Source: Nereocystis luetkeana (lineage: Eukaryota; Sar; Phaeophyceae; Laminariales; Laminariaceae). Taken from it: 64,000 nt of DNA. Under the pieces are notes generated by a model, which saw nothing but the letters and a program-made list of their open reading frames with translations, was not told the DNA's origin and did no database searches. The stretch covers positions 3,869,501 to 3,933,500 of the forward strand of contig JARUPZ010000004.1 in NCBI GenBank assembly GCA_031213475.1, given 5' to 3'. Shown one piece after another: positions 24,440 to 36,204 of this stretch (positions are counted from its first letter, which is position 1; each line of letters starts with the position of its first letter). The translations under genes and the position numbers were made by a program.

Positions 24440-24575
24440 TTGTTTTTTCCAAATTTTCCAAATTTTCAAAGAAATCAATTTTATTTTCAAAACGTTTTTT
24501 CTTCTTATACCAGCAGCGGTAAATTTGGAGATTTGGAAATTTGGAAATTTGGAAATTTGAAGTTTGGAGGGAAAA
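24440..24575. repeat. AT-rich inverted repeat (CCAAATTTT / AAATTTGG)
   Basis: Tandem CCAAATTTT blocks near 24,450 face tandem GGAAATTT blocks near 24,530-24,560 and could form a hairpin of about 30 bp per arm. Confidence 0.55.
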
Positions 24576-24691
24576 AAAACTATAAACAGGACCTTAACTG
24601 CACGTTAATCTTGAACTAGACCCTAGACCCTAACTACGACCTGGTAAGTTGGTTTGTAACCGCTAATGGTCGACCGCTGTCGCCATTCCAG

Positions 24692-27600
24692 GTTGGGTGC
24701 TTGCATGGGTCCCACGCATCTGGGCGAGACGTCCAGGGGGTGCTGGAGAGGGTGAGGCCTGGCGCGGTGGTGTTGGAGCTTTGCGACAGCCGGCACCGGT
24801 CGCTGCGGCGAGACCTCGAGAAAGGGGCGAGGGTAAGCGTGGACGTGCGAGCGCTGCTATCAGAGATGGTGGTGCTTGGATGGTGGTGGTTTTGGTAATG
24901 GTTGTGGAGGTGGTGGTTTTGGTGTTGGTGGTGAGGGTGGGGGTTGGGGTGGTGGTGATGGTAGTGGTGGTGCTGCCTGCTGCTGCTGCTGCTTCAATTT
25001 GAGGTGTTGGTGTTGGTGGCATCGTTGTTTCTCATCTTTTTGTTGCGGTGTTGTTGCTGCTGTTGTTGGCGTTGCGGTTATGAGTGGTAGTGTTGGTGTT
25101 GGTGGGGTTGAAGGAGGTGGTAGGGGTGTGCGCTGGTCGGGGCAACTTTACATTTGTTTTGCCAAGCATCTGGCGCTGCAGGCTTTGTTGTTGTTGTTGT
25201 TGTTGTTGTTGTTGCTATTACTCGATTGCCGCTGCTGTTGTCAATTTTCTGCCACCTACTCCAGCAACAGCGGATGCTGTTATGGCGCGTCTATGCGTCT
25301 ACAGTTAAGCTGACGTTGTGATGATTTTTTAGGTCGACAAGCAGTCCTTGCTTCGTGGTGTGGTTTTGAACGTCTGGTTTTCGTACCCGGTATCAAGGAA
25401 GGGAGGCGTCTGCCCACTGCCCACCCGGCGTGTGGTAGTCGTTATCCTGCCTCGCCCTCTCGACCCCGTTGGCCCCTTTGTTTATTTTTTTTCTTCAGGG
25501 TTTCCCTCAAGCGTCACGGCAGGCGTTTTCTGCTCCCTCCTCCGTGTACCATGGCCCAAAAACCATGCCCTCCCCGAGGTTTTTGTCCCGTCGGCGATTT
25601 TTCCTCTTTCCGCGTCGGAACTGCTGACCTGGTGTTGTACGTTTTTTTGAACGCAATCCGCTGCTGCTCCTGTCGCAGGGAGACATACCTCTGGAGGGAA
25701 AAGCGAGGTGGACAGCTGTGTTCCGGGCGTGGGGAAAGGGGGTACAGAACACGACCAAGAAATCCGGCTTGCTCCAGGTGTTTTTTTTTTTGTTTTTTCG
25801 TTGCGTGTGTGTTTTTTTTCTTCTGTCCCTTCAGCGGTGCACGAAAGAAAGAAAAAAAAAACGATACCCCACTACGACCATTTTCGAGACCCAGGCAGGG
25901 GGGCCCAAAAACAGAGACGATAAAAATATACCAGGTACCAGGTAAGTGTTTTATTTTCTTTTTTCTTCTTCCCATTTAGTATATTCGCCCTTCTTTTTAT
26001 CTCGCTCTCTACATCCTCCCTAGTCGTGACTCAGATGACGGGGGTCACAAAGGAGTCTCTCCTTCCCCTTGCCCCACTACGGTTCGCGCCTGTTTTTTGT
26101 TTTCGCGACAAGACTTCAGCACTTCAGCCCTTTCTTCCCTAGTCGAATCGCGTCGAGTCACGCCACGCCTGTTCCCCACTACATACATTTTTCGAGACCC
26201 ATGCGAGGGTGGTGTGGGGGGTGGGGGGTGTGTACTCGATAGGAGAGATGTACTCGATCTCATGCATGGCCGTAGTCGTATGACCACAGATCTTCGCATC
26301 CCTACAATGCCGGGACGGAGCACGTCGGGTTTTCACCGACCAGGCAGACATTGCTTGCACCAAGCGCGAAGCGCCGTGAGGTGTCCGGCGAGTCGCATGA
26401 AGCGTGAGCTGCGTCCTACTAAGAATCGCTTGTGAGGCGGACTTGCATATGGATGACAGCTTCAAAGAGTTAATTTAATTTCCGTTGTAGGTGGGGGGGT
26501 GGGGGGGGGGTACTCATTAGTTGCTCGCCTTAGTTTATTGTCCATTGGATGGGGGGGGAGGGGGGTATACTAAAACCAAGAAAAAATGCGAAAAACAATC
26601 GTTTTTTTCTTCAGGTTGTTCAAATACCTCGCCCCACCGTTTTTTTTCTCTCATTGGAGTACACGACCTTCGGTTGAAAGTGTGTTGCCTTCTTTTTTTT
26701 TCTTTCTTGGTCATGCTCCCCCTCTCCATTGTGTGTTTTCGTCGGCAAAAGCAAAGGTTCACATCTCTGACACATAAACCATGATCTACCTATAGACGAT
26801 CTAGTTCCTCACCTGCCGCAGTGAAAGATTATGCAGGATCTGTACAGCGCAGATCCTACCCAGGAAACGTGTCCTAGATCGTGCAGGTTCTACGGCTCCC
26901 ACCCGGCAACATGAGCTAGATCATACAGACCATACAGATCAGGAAAATATATTTCGTAAATTATCTAGATCATGAAGTAGCAATCGATGGATCCGTCGGA
27001 GGTGTGGAAAGGTTCAACCAGGGTTGATCGGTCTGTTGGTTGGTTCCCGGAGTGATTGGTTGGCAGGTTGGCTTGTGGGCTGGTTGATGTGTTGGTGGTT
27101 TGATGCGTTGATTACTCTGTTGGTTGGTGGGTTGGTTGGTTGGTTTTTGGTGGCTGGTTAATTGATTGCTTGATTTGTAGAATGGCTGGTTGATTGGCTG
27201 ACGGATTGATTATTTGGTTGGTTGGTTGGTTAGTTGGTAGTCAGCGTATGTTGGTTGACAGATCAGTCGATCGATTTGTCGTGATAAAGGGCGGGGGCGC
27301 GCAGAGAGGTCGCAAACAGCGCTTTAACACTTTTGGTTGACCATGGTCTTGTCGCCTGTGACCGACCCCGCCCCACATGCCCCATGTACGCGGATGCGTC
27401 GTCCTTGGTCTGCTCAATATGCCACAGCTATAGCTATGACAACGACCAACCAGGCAAGCAAGTGACCCCCCCCCCCTCTTCTCTTTTCCACAACTGCCGC
27501 TCATTTTACAAAACCCGCACCCACACGAACGCGCCATCCCTAAATAATGGCGCCGGGACTAAAGGGGTTGCTGGCCGGGTTCCTGAGCGCACCGTACGTC

Positions 27601-27740
27601 GTACAGCGCCTGGGAGACTTTGACCCGGGTCTGGAGTTCAAGACCGCCATGGTCTACGCGGACGCCTCCATCCGGCAGCAGTCGCCGAACACGAAACCGT
27701 CGCCGGTCGAAATTTCCGGGAATTTTCCGGAGGGGGAGGG

Positions 27741-27779
<39 letters not shown>

Positions 27780-30700
27780 AGGGGGTGGGGAAGAAGCCGG
27801 TACGGCTGTCGGGGTCGAGTTAAGCGGCATTGAGGCAAGCGCGGTGAGAGCGGGGGTCGAAGGTGGGGTGGGGGGGGGGCGGGGCCGCCCTTGGGGAGTG
27901 CGCGGTGGTGTTGGGTGACAGGGACGTGCAGGAGACGCTGAGGCGGCTGGGGGGCGCCCTGACCGCGCTGACCGATCGGAGCGGTAAGGGCGAGGAGGGC
28001 AAGGGTAGTAAGGGTGAGCGTGACGGTATCGGTGGGAGCCCGGGGGGGCGAGGAGGAGGAGGGGAAGGGGTCGGGGGGGGGCAGCGGGGAGCAGCCGGGG
28101 TTGGAGTTGCATCTGTGGCTGGAGGCGTTGGGGTGCTGGGGACGGGGGGCATCGGCGAGTTGGAGGTGGAGGTGAGCGGGCGTGCACGGGGAAAGGATAC
28201 TGGTGGGTGGGTGAGGAGGTTGATGGGTGGATTGCGTGAGGTGAGGGGGTGGGTGGGTGGGTGATTTGGAACCCAGAGAAGACGGCAACAAGAAATGCCA
28301 TAGCTTTTTTTTCTTCTTATCAACCGTCCACGAGTCTGTAACACCTCGATGGAACATACATAGTAGTCATATTACGGGGGACCATAGTAAATAGGACCCC
28401 AAATATTGTTGGTAAAAATGGGTAAATATCTAGGTTTTTGTGTGTACATTAGGTCCTGTTTACTATGGTCCCCCATAATAGTAGTCAGAACCAAGTGTAG
28501 GGTTGTAAGCTTAGTGTAGGGGTATACACCCGGCCTTTGGGTTCATCGTGGTGTTCTTGCTCAACCGTACTGCTGTAGTATGCTTGTTTACCCTCCGGCC
28601 CGTGATAGCGCGAGTTCGCAACAGCGCAGCAGTAGCACTACAGGAGTATGTACGTTAGTGTCGCGCCCCGTGTCGTACTGCTCCGTCCCTGTATTTCAGT
28701 GCGAAGAGCCCCTAGTGTTGGAGGTGTTCACCCCCCCCCCCCCCCCCCCCCCCGCTCAACCTCTGGAAACGCCTACACCGGAACTTGAATCAACTCATTG
28801 AAGCTGTCATCCGTATGCAAGTCCCCCTCAAAAGCGGTTCTTAGTAGGATGCAGCTCACCCTTCATGCGACTCGCCAGACACCTCACGGCGCTTCGCGCT
28901 TGGTGCAAGCAATGTCTGCCTGGTCGGTGAAAACCCGACGTGCTCCGTCCCGGCATTGTAGGGACGTGAGGGTCTATGGTCATACGACTACATCCATGCA
29001 TGACAATGAGTACCCCCCCCCCCCCCCCCCCCCGCGAACATAAGCAGTGTTTTTCTGTGCTGTGTTGTGCTGTGCTGTGCTGTGCTGTGCTGTGTTGTGC
29101 TGTGCTGTGCTGTACTGTATGTACTGTACTGTGCTGTGCTGTACTGTACTGTACTGTACTGTACTGTACTGTACTGTACTACCATGGTATACTGTACTGT
29201 ACTGTACTGTACTGTACTGTACTGTACTGTACTGTACTGTACTGTACTGTACTGTACTGTACTGTACTGTACTGTACTGTACTGTACTGTACTGTACTGC
29301 ACTGTACTGCACGGTACTGTACTGTACTGTACTGTACTGTACTGTACTGTACTGTACTGCACTGTACTGCACGGTACTGCACGGTACTGTACTGTACTGT
29401 ACTGTACTGTACTGTACTGTACTGTACTGTACTGTCCTCTAGGGAGGTGAGAGGCGAAAAGGCACAAAACAAGTGAAGGGCTCGTATAAAACCCTAGCCC
29501 TGTCCCTAAGTTGAAGTTGTTTTTGCTTCAATGTGCCGTATCGGTGCATTGGCGTTATTGCTGTTGTTGCTGTTGTTGTTGTTGTTGTTGTTGTTGTCGT
29601 TGTTGCCTTTTCTTGCTGAAAACTATCTGTCGTATCGGTGTGAACGCTCGCGTTCTTATTTCTCGTTCTTACTTTCGTCCTTGCTCTTGTTTTTGTATGC
29701 GCTCTCGTTCCTGGTCTTGATGGTTTGGTGTTGATATTCTCGTTGTTGTTTTTGTTGTTGACGTTCCATCAAAACATGTTGCTTTGTTCGTGTTGATGAG
29801 GATGTTTGTTGATTTCCTGTTTTTCCGTGTTCTGGTTTCTTGCAGGCTGCGTCACCACCCGAGTGGAGCCTGGTCTCGGACGCCAAGGTGCTGCGCATGG
29901 CGATTGTCGGGCCGGCAGGAAGGCAGTGGCCGGACTCGCTCAATGTGTTCGACATTGTGTGGCGAGAGAGACAGGCAAGAGAGGGAGGGAGGGAGGGAGG
30001 GAGGGGGAAGACGGGGAGAAGAGAGGGGGGGGGGGGGGGGGGCGTACTCATTTGTTGCTTGCCTTAGTCATTTGACCATTGACCACGCGTCCCTTTCAAG
30101 ACGGAGCACCGTTCCTACTCCTAATAGAGGGGGACTAAAGAGAGCTGAATACTAGTGCTCTCCTTTCGCCCTGTTGCCGATCCCCACGCTGCGAAAAATG
30201 CTTCCGTCCCCTAATTTCCCTTGGAAAGCTTTGAAATACCGCTCCTCCCCTCCCCCCGCCTCCCCTCTTCCCTCCCCCCACACGGCTCGCCCGACACCTC
30301 ACGGCGCTTCGCGCTCGATACTAGCGATGTCTGCCTGGTCGGCGAAAACCCGACATGCTCAGTCCCGGTATTGTAGGGATGTGAGGGTCTATCGTCATAC
30401 AACTACGACCATGCATGATATCGACTACACCCCCCCCCGTACGCCGTCCCGGCAATGTAGGGATGCGAGGGTCTTTGATCTTACGACTACGCCATGCATA
30501 ATATCGAGTACCCCCCCCCCCCCCCCCCCCCGCCGCCCCGCGCGCGCTTCCAACCTCTGCACGTTTCGAGCCCTTCCCCCCCTTCTTACCGCCGCATTTT
30601 TCGACCCCCCCCCCCCCTCTGGTAACGCCGCATTTTTCGAAAACCCAGGCGCTTGGAATGCTCTTGTTGCCGCTGCTCTTCGTCTTAACGGTTATTTCCG

Positions 30701-32664
30701 AGGCGCTCCAGAGGTCCATCGGAGGCGCGGCAGCGGCGGCGGTAGCGGTGACGGGGGGAGGCGGGGGGGACTCTGCTCTAGGCAGCGGGGGAGCAGCGGG
30801 CGCGTTCGGGGGTGTAGGGTTGGGCGGCGGCGGGGTGGGGGGGTTCGAGATGGGGCTGTTTCTGGAAGCCGCCGGCGATGTTTGGGACACGATATTCGTG
30901 GCTTGGTCTGTCTGGTACATGCTGCGGTTTTTTCGGTGGGTGATGCTCATGAAGGGCTCATGGTTACGTGATATTTCTGAATTTGAAAAAAAACAAATAA
31001 AGCACCTGAGCTGTGAGATCGGAAAAATCCAGAAAACTCCCTCAGAAGTCATAGTTGCAAGCTCGGTGGGATGCTTATATATACTACTGCTGTATCTTCA
31101 AAAGCGTGATGCGGGATGTCTACCTTCACGAAGTACCAAAGTTTCGGTTTTTTCAAGTAACGCTTGTCCGTTTTTTCAAAGCAACTGCACTTATTAGTCC
31201 ACAACAATCTGAAGTTGTTTAACCGCAAGAAATATTCCGCTCTACTTCCTGCAGTTCCGAGCTGTTTACTGCAAGAACTTCCGCTCTAACAACGAGCTGC
31301 TCACTGCAAAGGTTCATGCATTTTGTACTTTCGCCGCAGCCACGCTGACCCCAGCGATTCACCGGCCACTCTTTTTTTGAGTAGGTTTAGCAATCTGGGA
31401 GAAGGGATATTTAGGGATGTTTTAAACTTGAAAAGTGCGTAGCGTGGTCTGCACTTCGGAATCGTCGACCGCAACTGAGAAATTTCCTGGTTCGATGCAA
31501 ACGCGGCGCAGCCGCGTCTATGGCGAGTTTTGGCCCGTTTTGGCTGCGGTTTGGGGTCAGGGTTAGGGTTAGAGTTAGAGTCAGGGGTTGGGTTGGGTAT
31601 TCGCCCGTACCTTGATCCCAACAGGAACCGAAACACCTGAACAGCCTACCAACCTAAAAATCCCTTCTCCCAGATTGTTAAAGGTCCTCAGCTGTTCACT
31701 GCAAAGGTTCGTATATTTTGTATTTTCGCCGCAGCCACGCTGACCCCAGCGATTCACCGCCCACTCTTTTTTTTTTGTCTCATCGGTGGTGCGGTGCTGT
31801 GCTGGGTGGAACCGTGCGGATGACAATTGTGTTTTTTCGCCGCGGCTATTTACCCCCGACCCGCACCAACTCCAGATAGTTTCCCCTCGAGAGCGTGGGT
31901 GCGATTCCGAAGGGATCGAGCTGATCCCGGCGTTTCGTCGCGTCTCGATTGTGTCTCGTCGCCGGTTCGGTGCGGTGCGGTGCGGTGCGGTGCGATGTGG
32001 TTCGTAGTAGGTGCGGTCCGCAATTTGTTCTTTCCCCACGTGCGGCTATCCTGTGACCCCCGCATTTCGTCGTGGTTGAGTGACCAGACGCCCGCTTTTG
32101 GTCGCCGCCGCCGCTGCCGCCACCGCCGCCACCGCCGCCGCTTCTCGGTTCCTAGCGCACCCCCGCGCTTGTGCAGGCTCGCAAGTATGTCAGAAGGCGG
32201 CAATTTAGGGCTGTGACGCCCCGCTTGTAACATACTCCGGAGTAATGCAGGCCGTACCAACAAAGAGTATAATATTACACGGAGTGCGTACGATTTTTAC
32301 CCCGACCCCTGGTAATTTTTCCCATATTATTATATGGTCTCGCCCTATATATATACAGGCATGGGAAGCCACATACTATGCTAATAGTAGCTTTAGTGTC
32401 AAGAGCTCCTTACGTTGTGACTGATGTAACACGCCCCCAAAACTGCTGTCCTCCCTGCCGACCTATTTCTGCAGGCTGGTGATCAAGGAACGGGACGATG
32501 TGCTGGCGGAGTCGATCATGAAGGCGTGCCGCGACCACCCAGGGCGCCCCGTCGTGGCGGTGCTCGGGCTGCTCCACTGCAACGGTGTGGCCGACATCAT
32601 CCGCAATTCCGCCGCCTTTGCCCCTCCCCCGACGGAGCGAACAGGGGGCGGCTCGACGCCTTAA
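24692..32664 (+). CDS. TraB-domain protein (TRABD/PrgY-like)
   Basis: Exons join in phase: 24,692-24,832; 25,679-25,777; 27,565-28,240; 29,846-29,974 (apparent GC donor); 30,649-30,914; 32,475-32,664 (stop TAA). Exon 1 has VGCLHGSHASGRDVQGVLE and RPGAVVLELCDSRHRSL, the diagnostic start of the TraB domain. Exon 3 has FDPGLEFKTAM (family: PG.EF..A) and AVVLGDRDVQETLRRL (family: V.LGDR..Q.TL.R). The last exon has VIKERDDVLAESI and VVAVLGLLHCNGVADII, the C-terminal ERD and VG.GH strand; the usual Gly-His reads LLHC here. Within exon 3 the frame shifts at a G10 tract (about 27,870-27,879); removing one G restores it, so this is a sequencing error or a mutation. Exon 5 encodes hydrophobic stretches (LLLPLLFVLTVISEAL, FVAWSVW) and Ala/Gly linkers, likely membrane segments; exons 4 and 5 are the least certain. 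Plant and animal relatives are mitochondrial membrane proteins. Confidence 0.8.
26210..26475 (-). repeat. C-tract-ended dispersed repeat, minus-strand copy
   Basis: Reverse complement of the copy at 28,793, nearly full length, with the tract (here G) and GTGTACTCGAT at its left end and AAGCGATTCTTAG and CATATGCAAG at the right. In a TraB intron. A second G tract with GTACTCATTAG follows at 26,490-26,530. Confidence 0.7.
26782..27010 (+). repeat. GATCTA-rich dispersed repeat, copy 3
   Basis: Contains GATCTAGTTCCTCACCTGCCG, ATTATGCAGGATCTGTACAG, CCCAGGAAACGTG, TCTACGGCTCCCACCCGGC and TCTAGATCATGAAG. One of the most complete copies. Confidence 0.65.
27020..27250. repeat. degenerate (TTGG)n tetranucleotide array
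   Basis: TTGGTTGGTTGG runs mixed with TTGATTG and CTGGTTG variants. Intronic in the TraB gene. A mirror-type array (CAATC, CCATC) lies at 40,740-40,900. Confidence 0.7.
28372..28480 (-). mobile_element. MITE family 1, copy 7 (intronic)
   Basis: TATTACGGGGGACCATAGTA at the left and TACTATGGTCCCCCATAATA at the right; inverted repeats nearly perfect over about 27 bp. Uninterrupted reference for the 7-bp insertions seen in other copies (centre reads AAATATCTAGGTTTTTG). Confidence 0.88.
28793..29033 (+). repeat. C-tract-ended dispersed repeat, best plus-strand copy
   Basis: Runs from AAGCTGTCATCCGTATGCAAG through GCTCACCCTTCATGCGACTC, CTGCCTGGTCGGTGAAAAC and GTCCCGGCATTGTAGGGACG to CATGCATGACAATGAGTA and a C20 tract. 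A second C20 tract without this body stands at 28,732-28,753. Confidence 0.75.
29045..29436 (+). repeat. pentanucleotide array (CTGTA)n with CTGTG variants
   Basis: About 390 bp of 5-bp repeats: CTGTG-rich for the first 90 bp, then almost pure CTGTA with rare CTGCA and CGGTA units and one interruption (ACCATGG) near 29,180. The period of 5 keeps several frames open on both strands, which is not evidence of coding. In the intron between TraB exons 3 and 4, directly after a C20 tract. Confidence 0.95.
30030..30530. repeat. cluster of C-tract-ended repeat copies, one reversed
   Basis: 30,030-30,115 is a reversed degenerate copy (G20, GTACTCATTTGTTGCTTGCC). 30,280-30,445 is a forward copy ending CCATGCATGATATCGACTACA and C8. 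30,446-30,530 is only the last 65 bp of the unit, ending ATCGAGTA and C18. Intronic in the TraB gene. Confidence 0.65.
31292..31776 (+). repeat. direct repeat of about 87 bp, 396 bp apart
   Basis: 31,292-31,378 and 31,688-31,776 share CACTGCAAAGGTTC, TTTCGCCGCAGCCACGCTGA and CCCCAGCGATTCACCG..CCACTC. Between them is a telomere-like patch (GTCAGGGTTAGGGTTAGAG, 31,556). Intronic in the TraB gene. Confidence 0.75.
31970..32160. repeat. (GGTGC)n and CCGCCG short arrays
   Basis: Five GGTGC units at about 31,969-31,995 and a CCG/CCA trinucleotide stretch at about 32,106-32,145, both intronic. Confidence 0.7.
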
Positions 32665-32911
32665 CTGTGATGAAACCTCTTGGGGGCTTCGGAGGAGGAA
32701 AATGGACGATATTGAATGACGGTTACAGAAACGGCTACTGCTGCGTGATTGGCGGGGGGGGGTGATACAATGGTTGGTGTCCGAGTTACAATGGTTGGTG
32801 CGAGTGCTGCTTGCTGGGCGCTCTCGCCGCTCGTGAACGGTTGATGACGCCAGAATTATCAACCATATTGGTTTTGGGGCACTGCTGTGTCTCGAGAACT
32901 CAAAATGGGGT

Positions 32912-33020
32912 TAGTACGGGGGACCACAGTTAATAGCACCCAATGTTGTCAGTAAAAATGATTAAATATAGAGGTTTTTATGTACACCATAGGTCCTATT
33001 AACTGTGGTCCCCCGTAACA
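32912..33020 (+). mobile_element. MITE family 1, copy 8
   Basis: Left end TAGTACGGGGGACCACAGTT, right end AACTGTGGTCCCCCGTAACA. Lies about 250 bp downstream of the TraB stop codon. Confidence 0.85.
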
Positions 33021-33074
33021 GGAGACCCGTCGCGTGAGGACAATCTCTTCGGGGGCCTAACAGTACGGAGTCAA

Positions 33075-33245
33075 CAGCTGTGCCAGGTGTAAGAGACCGA
33101 ACACTTATGCCAGATGTAGATACCAAAAACTATGCCAGGTGTAGAGACCGAATGCTATGCCGGGTGCAGAGACGAAAACGCTGCCAGGTGTGGAGACCGA
33201 AAGCTCCGTCAGTCGTAGAGGCCAAACCTATCTATGTCAGGTGTT
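33075..33245 (+). repeat. 31-33 bp tandem repeat, about five units
   Basis: Unit: TGCCAGGTGTAGAGACCGAA plus about 12 variable bases (ACACTTA, ATGCTA, AAGCTCC). Confidence 0.75.
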
Positions 33246-33899
33246 TGCTGCCTTATCTGCAGCCGTCAAGTGCGGTTGTGCATCAGTACGACTACAGCAG
33301 CGCAGACAGCAGGACACCCATTCGAATAATAACAAAACGAGCAGTGCGAAAATGGCAAGGCTGAAAAATTACAGGAATTTATGATAAGAGATTCGGGAGT
33401 CCTTACACTGATGTTCGGGTAGAACGCTTCCATCCTCAAATAAGAAATCCAGATAAGAAATCCAGCCTGGGGCCATGCCTCCTGCGTTTCTCAGTATTAA
33501 TAGTTGCCCTACCTCTGTTGCGCGATACCATAGGATCACGTGGCGTGCGTGCCGGAGATGGGTGTTCTCTTGCGTTGTTGTAGCTCGGGTACACCCGCTA
33601 CCTATACCTCTCAGTAGCCGGGGCTGCTTGCTTCCTGTGTGACCGAGATTGCTGGTGTTATCGTCTCTTGCTGTCGGCAACTTTTTCCCCTCTGGAAGTC
33701 AATCCCAATGGGGTTAATGGGCCTTGGTACCTTTAGTTACCCCAGCTGACTGTTTTTTTTTGTGTTTCTTCAAATCCTCCGGGTGACACGGGGTGCAATC
33801 ATACCTCAACCCTTCCAGAACCTCACCATCCCGTTTTCTGGGGGGGGGAACTATTAATAGTTGCTTTTTTGCGCGGGATAGTTTCGCATCTCGGGCGGT

Positions 33900-34185
33900 C
33901 AGATCATCTACAGATAGATCATGATCTACAGTAGATGATCTAGTTTCCACCTGCCGTTGTGAGAGGGTCGTGCAAAGAAACTGCATACTCATACTCATAG
34001 TGCAGATTCAACCCGGGGAACATTCACTTGGTCGTCGTGCGGATGGTACAGGTCCCACCCGGCAACATGAGCTAGATCGTAACAGATCTTCCTTGGACGA
34101 GCTAGATCATGCATGCAGTAGGAATGATCTGTAGATTATATGTAGCCGATCTGTAGATGATCTGCCCGAGGTGCGGATAAGTTTG
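33900..34185 (+). repeat. GATCTA-rich dispersed repeat, copy 4
   Basis: Near full length: palindromic GATCTACAGTAGATGATCTAG start, CACCTGCCGTTGTGAGAGG, GTGCAGATTCAACCCGGGGA, CCCACCCGGCAACATGAGC, and an end GATCTGCCCGAGG..GCGG. Confidence 0.7.
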
Positions 34186-34446
34186 AAGTTTGCAGACAAA
34201 AAGGGGGTGAGCTCACCACCCTCCTGTATTATATATCCATCCGCTCTGGCCGGAAAGAGCGGTGTTACATTGTGCGTGCTCCAGCCCGGACGGGTGTGCT
34301 GTTAGTGTACGTCCGTGTGTTATTTTTTTTTAATCCTTCGTTCATTTGTTTAAAAATAAATGAAGTCAGGCCCATCATCATTGATCGATTTTTCATCATT
34401 TTTTTTTTACTGAAACTTTTTCACGGGTTTGCTACTGTAGCTGGAG

Positions 34447-34760
34447 CTCGCCGTCGTCTAGTGGTTTAACCTCGTGACCACTAAAAAACAGAGTTCGCGA
34501 CTTTGATCCCCCCTAGGGTCGGTTATTTTTTCTTGTGCCAAATAGGCTGCTGGAAGCGCCCATACCGTGAGTACGCACAGTTCCACGCGAGTCGACGAGG
34601 GAAATATATTGTTAATTGTACCCGCGATTTTATATCCGCGACCTAAATGAAGGCACGTGCACCGAGCGGGGAGGGGGGAGGAGTGCCCTCTATGTGATGA
34701 CCCCGGATCTGAGCTGCAAACCGGAGGCACCTGAAGAAGTAGGACAAAGGTAATGGAATG
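34447..34760 (+). mobile_element. tRNA-derived SINE-like element, copy B
   Basis: The head GCCGTCGTCTAGTGGTTTAAC resembles a tRNA D-arm and CTTTGATCCC resembles a T-arm, with a T run after, but the arms do not pair, so this is not an intact tRNA gene. The body includes AAATGAAGGCACGTGCACCG and a G-rich stretch shared with copies at 15,585 and 42,330. Confidence 0.5.
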
Positions 34761-34779
34761 GAATGGAAGAAACAACAAC

Positions 34780-35960
34780 ACCTGAATGGTGCGTAACGCG
34801 TATTATTGTGCTGAAGTATGTGCAGAGGAGCCAGTCCCATCCTAAAACGATCCTCTTTTTTACAATCAGTGCATTTTTTTCCCGTGTTTCTAAAACAGCA
34901 GTGACGCGTTTGAACAGGGCGTTTTCGGAGAGCGCCTTCATTCTGGAAGCTTATATACCGAAGCTAAGAAAGGAAAGCAGCACACAGACGTCGAGTGGAG
35001 CCGGGGGGTCCTCCCCTCGTGCAGAATGTTCGCATCGCACAAGGTGTGATAGCGTGGCAAGCTGTCCCCTGCCGTTGTGAGTACGGTCTCTCGCCGATAT
35101 CCAAAAAACGGGTGGGGTATGTTTTAGAGTCTGGTTGTCTCTGCCTGCTGGCACTGTAAAATGTGAGTGCTCTGATTGGCCCGGCGGGGGCGCAATTGTT
35201 AGCCGCCGCGCGAGCTGATTGGGGAGCTCGCCCGTTTTATTTTTTATGTTTACAATTTTGTACGAAGCACGGATCGATTTTGACGGAACCCTCTGCACCT
35301 TTACCAGTGTACCCTGGTTTACCAGTAATATTTTTAGTAGAGTAGCAGTAGAAACTTACTTACTGATTCAACCCATCATAATCGTGGAACACAGAGTGCG
35401 TATCGTATGCACACTGTACCACATCTTTGTGGGGGCACGTGCATGCCACGCATGCATTTTTTTTTTTTGCGATTTAGCCCGGCCTCAATATAGCTAAGAT
35501 GAAATGATGTGGGGGACGGAAATTGGGAAACGGCTGGCAGAGAAGCGTATGAGGAATACTGCTGATTTACGGAAGGATATTCGGTTTATATTGGAATGGC
35601 ATCTACACTATATTGTCAGAAGGCAAGCATATAAATAATAACAACGATTAAACTGGAGAAATTACGTGTGTAGAGTACAGCAGTACCCGAAAAGAAAAGA
35701 GTCTGAAACCACGCGTATACTTTCCGAGGCGTAGGCAGGGTGGGGGGTCATACTAGAAACGATACAGAATTTGGTTACCTATTCGGATGGCAGTTCCCAA
35801 CCAAAAGTCAATCCTAACCCTAACTCCGACCACCGCCACCAACACTAAGATCACCCTACAAAACGCCCCAACACGTAATAAGGTACTATTTAATAGGTTG
35901 CATCTTGGCACAAGCACGGCAAAGCATGTCGATGCCGCGTTCTACATTAGAAGGAAGTAG
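34780..35960. other. no recognisable gene
   Basis: AT-rich and mixed sequence without supported exons; a short CCTAACCCTAA scrap at about 35,815. Confidence 0.45.
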
Positions 35961-35972
35961 ACTTGTGTGATC

Positions 35973-36060
35973 AAGGTGTTACCTACTGAGCTATACACCG
36001 GGGTGGTAGATTGGTCGATTCACCGAGCCCAGAGTACGCCATACAACTTTTATAACCCCC
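35973..36060 (-). repeat. tRNA D-arm-like repeat, copy 1
   Basis: On the minus strand TATAGCTCAGTAGGTAACACC matches the Pol III box A consensus and is followed by CTTGATCACACAAG, which resembles an anticodon arm; no sound T-arm follows. Copies of the same approximately 75-bp block lie at 53,882 and 57,096. Confidence 0.5.
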
Positions 36061-36204
36061 GAGTTAGATCATTTTCGTGCAGGGTGGAGCACAAGAGGGA
36101 TGATCTTATCACTTAGTGGTTGGGGTAGAGCACCCACGAGGCAGTCACATAGTAAACACGCGTTGCTGTCTCTGGAAGTGGCCACACCAGAAATTAAATA
36201 AAAA

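Noticed and set aside
27638-28357. 239- and 215-codon Pro-rich minus-strand frames
   Set aside because: Antisense shadows of the Gly/Ala-rich TraB exon, which carries conserved motifs on the plus strand.
28976-29476. Long open frames on both strands reading YCTVL or STVQY repeats
   Set aside because: They are translations of a pure 5-bp microsatellite, whose period keeps frames open; no splice sites or start context.
34447-34525. tRNA gene
   Set aside because: D-arm and T-arm words are present but the acceptor and T stems do not pair; treated as a SINE head.
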